From NCBI RefSeq assembly GCF_014203235.1, contig NZ_JACHIN010000013.1, positions 246,925 to 310,924 of the forward strand: a DNA stretch of 64,000 nt, in the 5' to 3' direction. Below, one piece after another: positions 22,951 to 31,949 of this stretch (its first letter is position 1; each line of letters starts with the position of its first letter). Position numbers and translations under genes: made by a program. The notes beneath the pieces were generated by a model that was not told where the DNA came from, did no database searches, and was given only the letters and a program-made list of their open reading frames with translations. This DNA comes from Nonomuraea endophytica. GTDB taxonomy: Bacteria > Actinomycetota > Actinomycetes > Streptosporangiales > Streptosporangiaceae.

Positions 22951-25326
22951 TCAGACGCTGATGTCCGCCGTCAGCCTCCGGTCGGCGAAGCTGGCTCCGA
23001 CCTCGACCGTGTACGCGCCGGGCACGGTGGTCCAGCCGTCCTCGCCCCACTCCTGGAACGTGCGCTCGGGCAGGAAAACCGTGCTCACGACGGTCTCCCC
23101 GGGTCCCGCCTCGACCACCGCGAACCCGGCCAGCCAGCGCGCCGGCCGCTCACCGGGCCCGGCCGGAGCCACGTACACCTGCACGACCTCCCGCCCGCGC
23201 CGCTCACCGGTGTTGGTGACGGAAACCGTGACCGATTCGGTGTTGGCGTCCACGGCGTCGTAGGTCCACGACGTGTACCCGAGGCCGTGCCCGAACCAGA
23301 AGGCCGGAGCCCGCCCGGACTTCTCCCAGCCCCGGTAGCCGATGAAGGCGCCCTCGTCGTACGGCACCGCCCCGTCCCGCGGCGTGACGTCGACCACCGG
23401 GCTGTCCTCCAGCGACACCGGCCAGGTCGTGGGCAGCCGCCCGCCCGGCTCGGCGTCGCCGAACAGCACGTCGGCCAGCGCCAGCCCGGCCTCCTGACCG
23501 GGGAACCAGGTCAGCAGCACGGCCGCCACGTCACCCGCCCAAGGCATCTCGACGGGGGAGCCGGCGTTGACCACGACCACCGTGCGCGGGTTGGCCGCGG
23601 CCACGGCGGCGATCAGCTCGTCCTGGCGGCCGGGCAGCTTGAGGTCCTTGCGGTCGAAGCCCTCGCTCTCCACCTCCAGCGTGGTCGAGGCCACCACCAC
23701 GGCCACGTCGCTCTCGGCGGCCAGCCGCGCCGCCTCGGCCAGCAGCTCGTCCTCGCCCGCCGACGGGTTGGCGTGCCCGATCGCGAACATGATCAGCGTC
23801 ATCCCGGCGAAGCTGGCCACCTCGTGCTGGCGCAGCGACAGCTCGACGCTCTGGCCGGCCTCCAGCACGTGCGTGAAGCGCCGCTCGGGCGCGTGCAGCA
23901 GCGCGGCCCCCGGGTCGTCGCCCTCGAAGAGGATCGCGTCGTCGAACACGGTCGTGCCGTCGATCGTGAAGGTGTAGCGGCCGACACCCGTGACCGAGAA
24001 CTGGTGCTCCCCGGCGACGTCCGCCGTGTAGCCGGCGCGCAGTTCCACCGCGGCCAGCCGGTCGAGGTCCACGCCCGCCGGCGGCTGGCCCACCCAGCGC
24101 GCCTCGGCGATCGGCACCGCCGCCTCGGCCAGCAGTTCTCCTTCGCCGTCCAGGAAGAGCGCGGTGGCGGGGGCGTTGAGCGGCGAGAAGCGCAGCCGGG
24201 GGTCGGTGCCCAGCGCGTAGCGCACCTCGACGCCGTCCCGCTCACTCAGCCCCTGCAGCGGCGAGACGATCCGGTCGGGGAAGACCTGGGCGCTGCCGCC
24301 GCCCATGATCCGCGCCTCGTCGGCCGCCGACCCGATGAGCGCGAGCGTCCGCACGCCCGCGAACGGCAGCACCGCGCCCTCGTTTCTGAGCAGCGTGAAC
24401 GACCGCGCGGCCACCTCGCGCGCGAGCGCCACCCCGTCGATCGAGTCCACCGATCCGCCGGTACGGCCCGCGCCCCCGCCGAGCGCGCCGGTGCGCTGAG
24501 CCAGCCGCAGGATGCGGCGGACCCGGTCGTCCACGGCCGACTCCGGCACCCGCCCCTCGCGGACCGCGGCCTCCAGCTTCTCGCCCCACGGCCCGTTCGG
24601 ACCGGGCATGGCCACGTCGGTGCCGCCGAGCGCGGCCGCCTCGGTGGAGCGCACCGCCGTCCAGTCGGACACCACGTACCCGTCGAAGCCCCACTCGTCC
24701 TTCAACACCCCGTTGACCAGGTCGGAGTGCTCGGTCATGGTCGTGCCGTTGACCGAGTTGTAGGCGCTCATGAGACCCCACGCGCCCGCCCGCACGACCC
24801 GCTCGAACGGCGCCAGATACATCTCCCGCAGCACCTTGTCGGGCACCTTGACGTTGACGGTGAAGCGGTCGGTCTCGAAGTCGTTGGCCACGAAGTGCTT
24901 GGGCGTGGTGCCGACCCCGCCGTCCTGGACGCCCTCGACGTAGGCCGCGCCGACCTCCCCGGTGAGGAACGGGTCCTCGGAGAAGCACTCGAAGTGCCGT
25001 CCGCCCAGCGGCGTGCGGTGCAGGTTGATGGTCGGAGCCAGCAGCACGTGGACGCCCTTGCGCCGGGCCTCCTGGGCGAGCAGCCTGCCGACCCGCCTGA
25101 CCAGGTCGACGTCCCACGTCGCGGCCAGCGCGGTGGGGCTGGGCAGGGCGATCGACGGGTCCACGGCGCTCCACTGCTCGCCGCGTACGCCGATCGGGCC
25201 GTCGCTCATCACGAGCCGGTCGAGCCCGATCTCGGGGATCGCGGGCAGCGACCACATGTCGGCCCCGGTGAGCAGGCGGATCTTGGTGCTGAGATCCAGC
25301 TTGTTGATCAGTTCGTCGAAATCCAC
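22951..25326 (-). CDS. Glycoside hydrolase family 3 beta-glucosidase with PA14 domain
   Basis: 791-aa beta-glycosidase. Order: GH3 barrel (1-290) with the substrate Lys/His motif PKHFVANDFE and nucleophile Asp in YVVSDWTA; (alpha/beta)6 sandwich split by a PA14 domain (about 360-500, GRYTFTIDGTTVFDD); C-terminal fibronectin-III-like domain from about 690. No signal peptide is present, so it should act in the cytosol on imported oligosaccharides. The start begins MDFDELINKLDLSTK, a standard GH3 N-terminus. It interrupts an otherwise conserved lipA-DUF4191 pairing. Confidence 0.93.
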   Translation of the reverse strand: MDFDELINKLDLSTKIRLLTGADMWSLPAIPEIGLDRLVMSDGPIGVRGEQWSAVDPSIALPSPTALAATWDVDLVRRVGRLLAQEARRKGVHVLLAPTINLHRTPLGGRHFECFSEDPFLTGEVGAAYVEGVQDGGVGTTPKHFVANDFETDRFTVNVKVPDKVLREMYLAPFERVVRAGAWGLMSAYNSVNGTTMTEHSDLVNGVLKDEWGFDGYVVSDWTAVRSTEAAALGGTDVAMPGPNGPWGEKLEAAVREGRVPESAVDDRVRRILRLAQRTGALGGGAGRTGGSVDSIDGVALAREVAARSFTLLRNEGAVLPFAGVRTLALIGSAADEARIMGGGSAQVFPDRIVSPLQGLSERDGVEVRYALGTDPRLRFSPLNAPATALFLDGEGELLAEAAVPIAEARWVGQPPAGVDLDRLAAVELRAGYTADVAGEHQFSVTGVGRYTFTIDGTTVFDDAILFEGDDPGAALLHAPERRFTHVLEAGQSVELSLRQHEVASFAGMTLIMFAIGHANPSAGEDELLAEAARLAAESDVAVVVASTTLEVESEGFDRKDLKLPGRQDELIAAVAAANPRTVVVVNAGSPVEMPWAGDVAAVLLTWFPGQEAGLALADVLFGDAEPGGRLPTTWPVSLEDSPVVDVTPRDGAVPYDEGAFIGYRGWEKSGRAPAFWFGHGLGYTSWTYDAVDANTESVTVSVTNTGERRGREVVQVYVAPAGPGERPARWLAGFAVVEAGPGETVVSTVFLPERTFQEWGEDGWTTVPGAYTVEVGASFADRRLTADISV

Positions 25327-25398
25327 CCCGTCAGTGTTAACCAGAAAACCGACCGAGAGCTAGGTTTGTTACCTTTGCGTTACATAGAGGGCACGAAA

Positions 25399-25429
25399 AA
25401 ACCGCACCCCTCGGTGAGGGACGCGGTTT
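25399..25429 (-). terminator. Rho-independent terminator after lipA
   Basis: Stem aaaccgc/gcggttt with an inner cctc/gagg stem. On the minus strand it is followed by T6, 13 bases beyond the lipA stop. Confidence 0.82.
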
Positions 25430-25442
25430 CCGGCCGGCTGGA

Positions 25443-26372
25443 TCAGGCGCTCTGCCGCGCCTCGATCGCCTGCTTGTAGAGCTTGCCCGCCCGGTACGAC
25501 GAGCGGACCAGCGGACCCGACAGCACACCGGCGAAGCCGATCGCCTCGGCCTCGGCCTGCAGCTCCACGAACTCCTCCGGCTTCACCCAGCGCTCCACCG
25601 GGTGGTGGCGCGGCGTGGGCCGCAGGTATTGCGTGATCGTGAGCAGGTCGGTGCCGGCCTCGTGAAGGTCGCGCATCGCCTGCACGATCTCCTCGCGCTC
25701 CTCGCCCATGCCCAGGATCAGGTTGGACTTGGTCACCAGCCCCGCCTCGCGGGCCATCGTGATGACGCCGAGCGAACGCTCGTACCGGAAGGCCGGTCTG
25801 ATCCGCTTGAAGATGCGCGGCACGGTCTCGACGTTGTGCGCGAACACCTCCGGCTCGCTGGAGAAGACCTCCTCCAACTGGTCGCGGTCGCCGTTGAAGT
25901 CGGGCACCAGCAGCTCGACGCCGCAGCCGGGCAGCAGGGTGTGGATCTGCCTGGCCGTCTCGGCGTAGAGCCAGGCGCCGCCGTCGGGCAGGTCGTCACG
26001 GGCGACGCCGGTCACGGTCGCGTAGCGCAGGCCCATCTGCTGGACCGACTCGGCGACCCTGCGCGGCTCGTCCCTGTCATATTCCTTGGGCTTGCCCGTG
26101 TCGATCTGGCAGAAGTCGCACCGGCGGGTGCACTGGTCGCCGCCGATGAGGAAGGTCGCCTCGCGATCTTCCCAGCACTCGTAGATATTGGGACAGCCCG
26201 CCTCTTCACAGACCGTGTGCAGGCCCTCCCGGCGCACGAGCGATTTGAGCTCGGTGTACTCGGGGCCCGTCTTCAGCTTGGTCTTGATCCACGGGGGCTT
26301 GCGCTCGATAGGGGTCTCGGCGTTGCGCACCTCCAAGCGGAGGAGCTTTCGGCCTTCAGGGGCAACGGTCAC
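25443..26372 (-). CDS. lipA: Lipoyl synthase
   Basis: Radical-SAM enzyme of 309 aa that inserts two sulfurs into octanoyl groups on E2 and GcvH proteins. Both iron-sulfur clusters are visible: the auxiliary set CEEAGCPNIYEC and the radical-SAM CTRRCDFC. The C-terminal RSSY supplies the serine ligand of the auxiliary cluster. GTG start at 26372. Together with lipB and sucB it forms the lipoate-assembly neighbourhood. Confidence 0.97.
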   Translation of the reverse strand: MTVAPEGRKLLRLEVRNAETPIERKPPWIKTKLKTGPEYTELKSLVRREGLHTVCEEAGCPNIYECWEDREATFLIGGDQCTRRCDFCQIDTGKPKEYDRDEPRRVAESVQQMGLRYATVTGVARDDLPDGGAWLYAETARQIHTLLPGCGVELLVPDFNGDRDQLEEVFSSEPEVFAHNVETVPRIFKRIRPAFRYERSLGVITMAREAGLVTKSNLILGMGEEREEIVQAMRDLHEAGTDLLTITQYLRPTPRHHPVERWVKPEEFVELQAEAEAIGFAGVLSGPLVRSSYRAGKLYKQAIEARQSA

Positions 26373-26419
26373 GGACCCAGCTTACGTCCCCGGGAGAACA
26401 TCCCATGACCCGACCTGTA

Positions 26420-27403
26420 TCACGAAATCAGCCCGAACCCGCGGATGGCCCGCGTGTAGTGCTTCAGCAACTCCGCGTCGATCAGCTCCGACTCCCGCGC
26501 CCCCAGCAACTCCGACCCCGGCGCCGACGTCAGCACACCGTCGTCGGACAGCCTGGCCCTGGTCAGCGCGTCCTGCCTGATCTCCGCGACACTCTCCCCG
26601 CGCAGCGCCGCCGCCTGGATCGGCGCGAGATAGCGGCCGCTCGCCATCAGGTCCTCAAGCTCGTCCAGCTCCTCCGCCGACGTCACCCTGGCCGTCAACG
26701 CCCGCCTTTCCTCTTTGGTACGGCTGTCGCCCGCGCGTACCAGTCGGGTCAGCGCGTACTCGGCCAGCAGCACCGGGCCGCCCAGCACCCGCCCGAAGAT
26801 CCGCCCGAGCAGTCCCGCCGCCTCGTAGGAGGCGCCCGGCGCGTGCATCACGCCCAGCGACGCCCGGTCCATGACCACCCGGGCCTCCTCGCGCTGCTTG
26901 AGCGGCGCCGCGCCGACCAGCCCCATCCGCCACTCGGCCAGCGTCGACAACGCCTCCCCGACGATGAGCCCCTCGCCGATCTTGCCCGCGGCGTAGGCCC
27001 TGGCCAGCAGCGTCACCCGCTGCCTCGGCGTCAGTGCCAGCCACAGCGGCAGCCCGACGACCATCACCGGGGTCCGCCGCAGCCCGATCCGCGTGGAGGT
27101 GGCGTCGACGCCCAGATCCATGATGGCCACGGTGGCGGGCCGCTTGACGGCCAGCGCGTCGGCTACCCGGGCGGCGGCGCCGTAAAGCTCGGGAGCGGAC
27201 GAAGGCGCCAGCACCTCGGCATCGGCGGACAGCCGCCCCAGCCTCGGCCGCAACATGACCCCGACCGCCAGCAGAAGAGCCCCGGCCACCCAGGCGGGGA
27301 CCTCGCCCGGGTTGAACACGATGAGCGCACCGCCCGCCAGAACGAAGGCCAGGGTCAGCGCGTGAACGATCAGCGACAGCACGAGAGCCAAGAGACGCTT
27401 CAC
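26420..27403 (-). CDS. M48-like membrane protein lacking the HExxH motif
   Basis: 327-aa protein with two N-terminal membrane segments (residues 5-50) followed by a soluble domain. The layout (ADALAVKRPATVAIMD, then VGLPLWLALTPRQRVTLLARAYAAGK) resembles M48 peptidases, where the last segment normally reads LAHELAH-like. Here the zinc residues are absent (ARAYAA), so it should be catalytically dead if the relationship is right. The GTG start at 27403 gives a proper signal-anchor. It lies between lipA and lipB. Function unknown. Confidence 0.65.
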   Translation of the reverse strand: MKRLLALVLSLIVHALTLAFVLAGGALIVFNPGEVPAWVAGALLLAVGVMLRPRLGRLSADAEVLAPSSAPELYGAAARVADALAVKRPATVAIMDLGVDATSTRIGLRRTPVMVVGLPLWLALTPRQRVTLLARAYAAGKIGEGLIVGEALSTLAEWRMGLVGAAPLKQREEARVVMDRASLGVMHAPGASYEAAGLLGRIFGRVLGGPVLLAEYALTRLVRAGDSRTKEERRALTARVTSAEELDELEDLMASGRYLAPIQAAALRGESVAEIRQDALTRARLSDDGVLTSAPGSELLGARESELIDAELLKHYTRAIRGFGLIS

Positions 27404-27685
27404 AGGCCCGATCGTAGAAACGCCTTATCCGGAATCAACCGCAATTAGATGCCGATTCGATTACCAGCCCGACATTTCCCCACCCACCCAGCCGCACCCG
27501 GCCCGCAGCCCACTCCCGGGTCAGCCCCACGCCCCTCGACCCCACCCCCGCCCGGCCACCCCTGCCTCATCCGGTCAAGCCTGCGACCTTCCGGTGTCTG
27601 AACCTGCGGCCCATGCCTTGGGGTTTGGCCCACTTGGCTCGGCCATCCGGGCTTGTCGGGTCAGGCGCATCCCGTCCCGGGTGGG

Positions 27686-28360
27686 TTAGCGGTGGCGGAG
27701 GAGGTCTTCTTCGTGGACGTCGTAGGACTCGAGGCCGAGCACGTCCGCCAGCCTCTTCTCCATGATCGGCATGACCTCCTCGACCACGATGCGGCGGCCG
27801 GTCTCGGCGGAGAGGGTGGAGACGCCGGCGCCCGGGATGCCGCACGGGTCGATGCGGTTGAACCAGCGCGGGTCGTTGGCGCAGTTGAGGGCGAAGCCGT
27901 GCATGGCCACCCCGCGCGTCACCCGGATGCCGACCGCGCCGAGCATGCGGTCCGGCAGGCCCAGGGCGGCGTCCCCGACCGCCCACACCCCGCCCCTGCG
28001 CGGCACCCGCCGCGCGCTGACCCCGAAGTCGGCGCAGACCAGCACCATGGCCTCTTCGAGCCGGCGCACGTACTCGTTGACGTCGGAGACCGCCACGATC
28101 GGGTACCCGACCAGCTGGCCGGGCCCATGCCAGGTGATCCGGCCACCCCGGTCGACGTCGATGACCGGGGTGCCGTCGGCGGGGCGCTCGTGCGGGGCGG
28201 TGCGCTTGCCCGCGGTGTAGACGGGCGCGTGCTCCAGGATCAGGGCGGTGTCGCCCAGCTCTCCGGCGAGATGCTTCTCGTGCACCCAGCGCTGGAGGTT
28301 CCAGGCCTGCTCGTAGGGGACATCGACACCGAGCCGCACAATGGCCAAGGCGTGGCGCAT
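27686..28360 (-). CDS. lipB: Octanoyltransferase LipB (atypical active site)
   Basis: 224-aa octanoyl-[ACP]:protein transferase that supplies LipA. Family motifs are clear: RGGRITWHGPGQLVGYP (71-87), GIRVTRGVAMHGFALN (144-159) and the catalytic cysteine DPCGIPG (Cys173). The expected partner Lys, 34 residues before the Cys in characterised LipB proteins (Lys135/Cys169 in E. coli), is Met139 here (ATG codon, 27944-27946). ATG 28360 is chosen for family length; a GTG at 28384 is possible. Whether it is active, or backed by a salvage ligase, is open. Confidence 0.93.
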   Translation of the reverse strand: MRHALAIVRLGVDVPYEQAWNLQRWVHEKHLAGELGDTALILEHAPVYTAGKRTAPHERPADGTPVIDVDRGGRITWHGPGQLVGYPIVAVSDVNEYVRRLEEAMVLVCADFGVSARRVPRRGGVWAVGDAALGLPDRMLGAVGIRVTRGVAMHGFALNCANDPRWFNRIDPCGIPGAGVSTLSAETGRRIVVEEVMPIMEKRLADVLGLESYDVHEEDLLRHR

Positions 28361-28398
28361 GTGTCCATTGTGCCGTTCCCTCACCTATGAAGGGTAAT

Positions 28399-29136
28399 TC
28401 AGGACGTCAGCAGCCGGGGCTCGATCCGCAACTCCTTCACGCCGCCGTCGCCGTCGTGCTCCAGGCGGTAGGCGTAGCCCCTGGGGTCGGCGGTGACCGC
28501 CTGGATGAACTCGGTGCCCACGTAATGCAGGCCGACGCCCTCGTCGGCGGCGTACCCGCCGGGCAGCTCGCCGGACGCCACCGAGGCCTGCAGCATCTCG
28601 CGGCGCTGCGGCTCGGAGTTGTAGTGCACGCCGCACGAGTAGGGGAGCAGGCCCATGCCCTCCGCCCATACGTGCAGGTCGGGGCCGAAGGAGTCGGTGT
28701 TGCCGCCCACGTGCCAGCAGAGGGCGCCGGCGCTCTGCCCGGACAGCACCACGCCGGACTGCCAAGCCTCCTCCAGCATCTCGTCGTAGCCGTGCAGCCG
28801 CCACAACGCCATGAGGTTGGCGACGCTGCCGCCGCAGACGTAGATCATGTCCTGATCGAGCATCCACGCCCGCGGGTCCTCCCGGTTGGGCATGGGGAAC
28901 ACCGTCAAGTGGCTCACCTCGACATCCCAGTGGGAGAAGGCGCCGTACATCTTCAGCAACCAGTCGGCGTCATCGCCCATCGCCGTGGCGATAAGTCCCA
29001 GCTTGGGACGGTCCTGCCCGGTGAGGTCGAGTCCGTAGCGCAGCAGCGGGCTGGCTTCGATGAAGCCGTGGCGCCGCGTCTGGCGGAACGATCCACCACC
29101 GATGGCAAGGATGTGTGACTGGCCGGTTCTGGTCAT
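28399..29136 (-). CDS. Peptidase E-like (S51) family protein
   Basis: 245-aa cytoplasmic protein of the class-I glutamine-amidotransferase-like fold. The nucleophile elbow SGQSAGAL carries Ser135, after the strand MIYVCGGSVANLMALW, both diagnostic for alpha-aspartyl dipeptidase/cyanophycinase relatives. The histidine in GVHYNSE fits the catalytic His. ATG 29136 has GGGGGAG upstream. It ends 38 bases before lipB. Likely a dipeptidase; the substrate is not known. Confidence 0.85.
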   Translation of the reverse strand: MTRTGQSHILAIGGGSFRQTRRHGFIEASPLLRYGLDLTGQDRPKLGLIATAMGDDADWLLKMYGAFSHWDVEVSHLTVFPMPNREDPRAWMLDQDMIYVCGGSVANLMALWRLHGYDEMLEEAWQSGVVLSGQSAGALCWHVGGNTDSFGPDLHVWAEGMGLLPYSCGVHYNSEPQRREMLQASVASGELPGGYAADEGVGLHYVGTEFIQAVTADPRGYAYRLEHDGDGGVKELRIEPRLLTS

Positions 29137-29167
29137 GACTGTGCTCCCCCACATCGTGTCGGACAGA

Positions 29168-30052
29168 CTAGAGTACGGCGGCCAGTGCCTGATCGAGACG
29201 CGTATGGATGAAGCCATAGCCGCTGTCCACCAGCTTCTTCGGCACGATGCGGTGGCTCGGGAGCAGCGCCTCCTTGGCGAATTCGCCCAGCCCCAGCTCC
29301 AGCGCGAACCCCGGCACCCCTATCGGCATCGTCGGCCGCCGGAGCGCCCGTCCAAGAGTTTTGGTGAACTCCGCGTTGGTCAGGGGAGAAGGCCCCACAA
29401 GGTTCACCGGTCCCGAGATTTCCCGATTTTCCAGGACATGGAGCACGGAACCCACCCAATCCTCCGCGGCAATCCACGACCAATACTGCCGCCCAGAGCC
29501 CAGCGGAGCCCCCAGCCCCATCCGGAAGATCGGCAACATGGGCCCCAGTGCCCCGCCCTTCCCGCTCAGCACCAGCCCCGTCCGAAGCTGCACATTCCGC
29601 ACGGACGCCCCCCGAGCCGACCCCTCCCAGGCCTCGCAGAGCCGGGCAAGAAACCCAGTCCCCAGCGGCGCACCCTCATCAATCACCCGATCCCCGGTAT
29701 CCCCGTAAAAATCCACCCCAGAGGCCGAAACCAACACCTCAGGCGGCACCGAAAGCCCCCGGATCGCCTCGACCAGCGTGTCCGTGCTACGCACCCGGCT
29801 CTCAACCAGCAGCCTCTTGTACGCCCCGCTCCACCGCTTCCCGGCGATAGAAGCCCCAGCCAGATGCACAACCCCACTAACCCCGTCGAACACCCCCGGA
29901 TCAACAACGCCGGCACCCGGATCCCAGAAGGACTCATGCTCCGCCCGCACCGGCCGCCGCACCAGCTGCCGCACCTCGTGCCCACGCTCCCGAAGCGCCC
30001 CCATCAACGCCGGCCCAAGCAGCCCAGAACCCCCGGTAACGATGATCACCAT
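29168..30052 (-). CDS. TIGR01777-family NAD(P)-binding epimerase-like protein
   Basis: 294-aa extended-SDR-like protein. The cofactor loop TGGSGLLG is at residues 6-13; VVHLAGASIAGKRW, SGVDFYGDTGD and LRTGLVLSGKGGAL are family hallmarks, ending with a DUF1731-type C-terminus (PSPLTNAEFTKTLGRAL). Its reaction is not established. It is a regular companion of sucB and lipB in actinobacteria. Confidence 0.9.
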   Translation of the reverse strand: MVIIVTGGSGLLGPALMGALRERGHEVRQLVRRPVRAEHESFWDPGAGVVDPGVFDGVSGVVHLAGASIAGKRWSGAYKRLLVESRVRSTDTLVEAIRGLSVPPEVLVSASGVDFYGDTGDRVIDEGAPLGTGFLARLCEAWEGSARGASVRNVQLRTGLVLSGKGGALGPMLPIFRMGLGAPLGSGRQYWSWIAAEDWVGSVLHVLENREISGPVNLVGPSPLTNAEFTKTLGRALRRPTMPIGVPGFALELGLGEFAKEALLPSHRIVPKKLVDSGYGFIHTRLDQALAAVL

Positions 30053-30387
30053 GCCCCCACCCTACGCTCCACCACCCCACCAATCCCGCTACGCGCCTCC
30101 GACCAGCAAGGGCGCGGTGCGCAGCGCGGCGTGGTGTGGGCCGCAGGCCGGGGTGTGTGGCGCCGCGCGGTGGGGTGTGGTGCGGTGGGGCTCGGCGCCC
30201 TCGTGCGGTGCTCAGCCTGGCCATGGTGGCCGGTCAATCGTGCCTTGTGACGGCGGGAACCCCGTCCGACTGCCGGCCGCTCGGACGAGGCCGCCCGCCC
30301 ACGGCGGCGGTCGGTGGCCTGCTGGGCTTGCCGTAACGGAAAAGGCACCGGAAAGGACCGCACAGAGAAACGCACGGAGAAAACGCA
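30053..30387. other. Intergenic stretch without a recognisable gene
   Basis: Between the TIGR01777 gene and the sucB terminator. Only short shadow frames; no coding bias, tRNA or repeat was recognised. A promoter for the TIGR01777 gene is expected here, but no clear -10/-35 pair stood out. Confidence 0.6.
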
Positions 30388-30420
30388 AAGGGCCGTCCGA
30401 CGGAGCGTCGGACGGCCCTT
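30388..30420 (-). terminator. Strong Rho-independent terminator after sucB
   Basis: Perfect 15-bp stem aagggccgtccgacg/cgtcggacggccctt with a 3-nt loop, 12 bases after the sucB stop. Confidence 0.9.
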
Positions 30421-30431
30421 CTAGCGAGCTA

Positions 30432-31928
30432 CTACGCCAGGCCCAGCTGCGCCTCGAAGCGGCCTTCTTCGAGGCGACGCTTGATCGTCGTCAGGAAGCG
30501 GGCCGCGTCGGCGCCGTCGACGAGCCGGTGGTCGTAGGTGAGAGCCAGGTACACCATCGAACGCACCGCGATGACCTCGCCCTCAGGCGTGTCCACCACC
30601 ACGGGACGCTTGACGACCGCGCCGGTGCCCAGCATGCCGACCTGCGGCTGGTTGAGGATCGGCGTGTCGAACAGGGCACCGCGGCTGCCGGTGTTGGTGA
30701 GCGTGAAGGTGCCGCCGGTGATCTCGTCGGGCGTCACCTGGTTGTTGCGGGTGCGCTCGGCGAGGTCGGTGACCTTGCGGGCCAGCCCGGCCAGGTTGAG
30801 GTCGCCGGCGTTCTTGACGACGGCGGCCAGCAGGCCGCGCTCGGTGTCCACCGCGACGCCGAGGTTCTCGACGTCGAAGTAGGTCACCTCGTTGGTCTCG
30901 TTGTTGATCGTGGCGTTGAGCTTGGGGTGCTGCTTGAGCGCCTCGACCGTGGCCATCGCGAAGAACGGGGTGAAGGTCAGCTTCACGCCCTCGCGGCGCA
31001 GGAAGTCGTCCTTCGCCTTGGCCCGCAGGCGGGCGATCTTCGTGACGTCCACCTCGACGACCGAGGTGAGCTGCGCCGCCGTCTGCAGCGACTCCACCAT
31101 GCGCTTGGCGATCGTCTGACGCAGCCGCGTCATCTTCTCGGTACGGCCCCGCAGCGTCGTGTCCACCTCGACCGGCTCGGGCGAGGCGCTGACCGGAGCG
31201 GCCGGAGCCTGCGCGGCCGGGGCAGCGGCGGCGGCCGGAGCCTGGGCAGCCGGAGCGGCCGGGGCGGCGGCGGGAGCGGGCGCCGGGGCGGCGGCCTCGC
31301 GCTGGGACTTGGCGGCCTCCAGCACGTCCTGCTTGCGGATGCGGCCACCCACGCCGGTGCCCGAGATCGCCTCCAGGTCCACGCCGTGCTCGTTGGCCAG
31401 CTTGCGCACCAGCGGCGTCACGTACGGGCTCTCACCCGACGAAGACAGCGGAGCCTGGGCCTGCGCGGGCGCCGGAGCCGGAGCGGCGGGCTGCGCCGGA
31501 GCGGCGGGCGCGGGAGCCGGAGCGGCGGGAGCCTCGGCAGCCGGAGCCTGGGCGGCGGGCGCCGGGGCCTGAGCGGGCGCCGGGGCGGGGGCCGGGGTGG
31601 GCTCGGGCTGCGGGATCGAAGAGGCGGGAGCCTGCTCCGGCTGCGGCGCGGGGGCCTCCTCGGCCGGGGCCGCCGGGGCGCCCGCCTGGCCGTTCTCGTC
31701 GATGATCGCCAGCTCGGCCCCGACCTCGACGGTCTCGTCCTCAGCCACAACGATCTTGGTGATGACGCCCGCGGACGGCGACGGGATCTCGGTGTCGACC
31801 TTGTCGGTCGACACTTCGAGGAGCGGCTCGTCAGCCTCGACGCGCTCGCCCTCCTTCTTCAGCCAACGGGTTACCGTGCCCTCGGTGACGCTCTCGCCGA
31901 GCTGGGGCATCTGTACGGAGACCGGCAT
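30432..31928 (-). CDS. sucB: 2-oxoglutarate dehydrogenase E2 (dihydrolipoyllysine succinyltransferase)
   Basis: 498-aa E2 core of a 2-oxoacid dehydrogenase complex. The N-terminal lipoyl domain carries the modified Lys43 in STDKVDTEIPS; a flexible Ala/Pro linker runs from about 85 to 165; the E1/E3-binding domain (YVTPLVRKLA to GRIRKQDVLEAA) follows; the catalytic domain ends with YDHRLVDGADAARF, whose His is catalytic. One lipoyl domain only. It is 21 bases after lpdA, so the E3 and E2 subunits are made together. The linker is very GC-rich and repetitive (AP/PA). Confidence 0.94.
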   Translation of the reverse strand: MPVSVQMPQLGESVTEGTVTRWLKKEGERVEADEPLLEVSTDKVDTEIPSPSAGVITKIVVAEDETVEVGAELAIIDENGQAGAPAAPAEEAPAPQPEQAPASSIPQPEPTPAPAPAPAQAPAPAAQAPAAEAPAAPAPAPAAPAQPAAPAPAPAQAQAPLSSSGESPYVTPLVRKLANEHGVDLEAISGTGVGGRIRKQDVLEAAKSQREAAAPAPAPAAAPAAPAAQAPAAAAAPAAQAPAAPVSASPEPVEVDTTLRGRTEKMTRLRQTIAKRMVESLQTAAQLTSVVEVDVTKIARLRAKAKDDFLRREGVKLTFTPFFAMATVEALKQHPKLNATINNETNEVTYFDVENLGVAVDTERGLLAAVVKNAGDLNLAGLARKVTDLAERTRNNQVTPDEITGGTFTLTNTGSRGALFDTPILNQPQVGMLGTGAVVKRPVVVDTPEGEVIAVRSMVYLALTYDHRLVDGADAARFLTTIKRRLEEGRFEAQLGLA

Positions 31929-31949
31929 GGGTATGTCTTCCTCGAGTTC

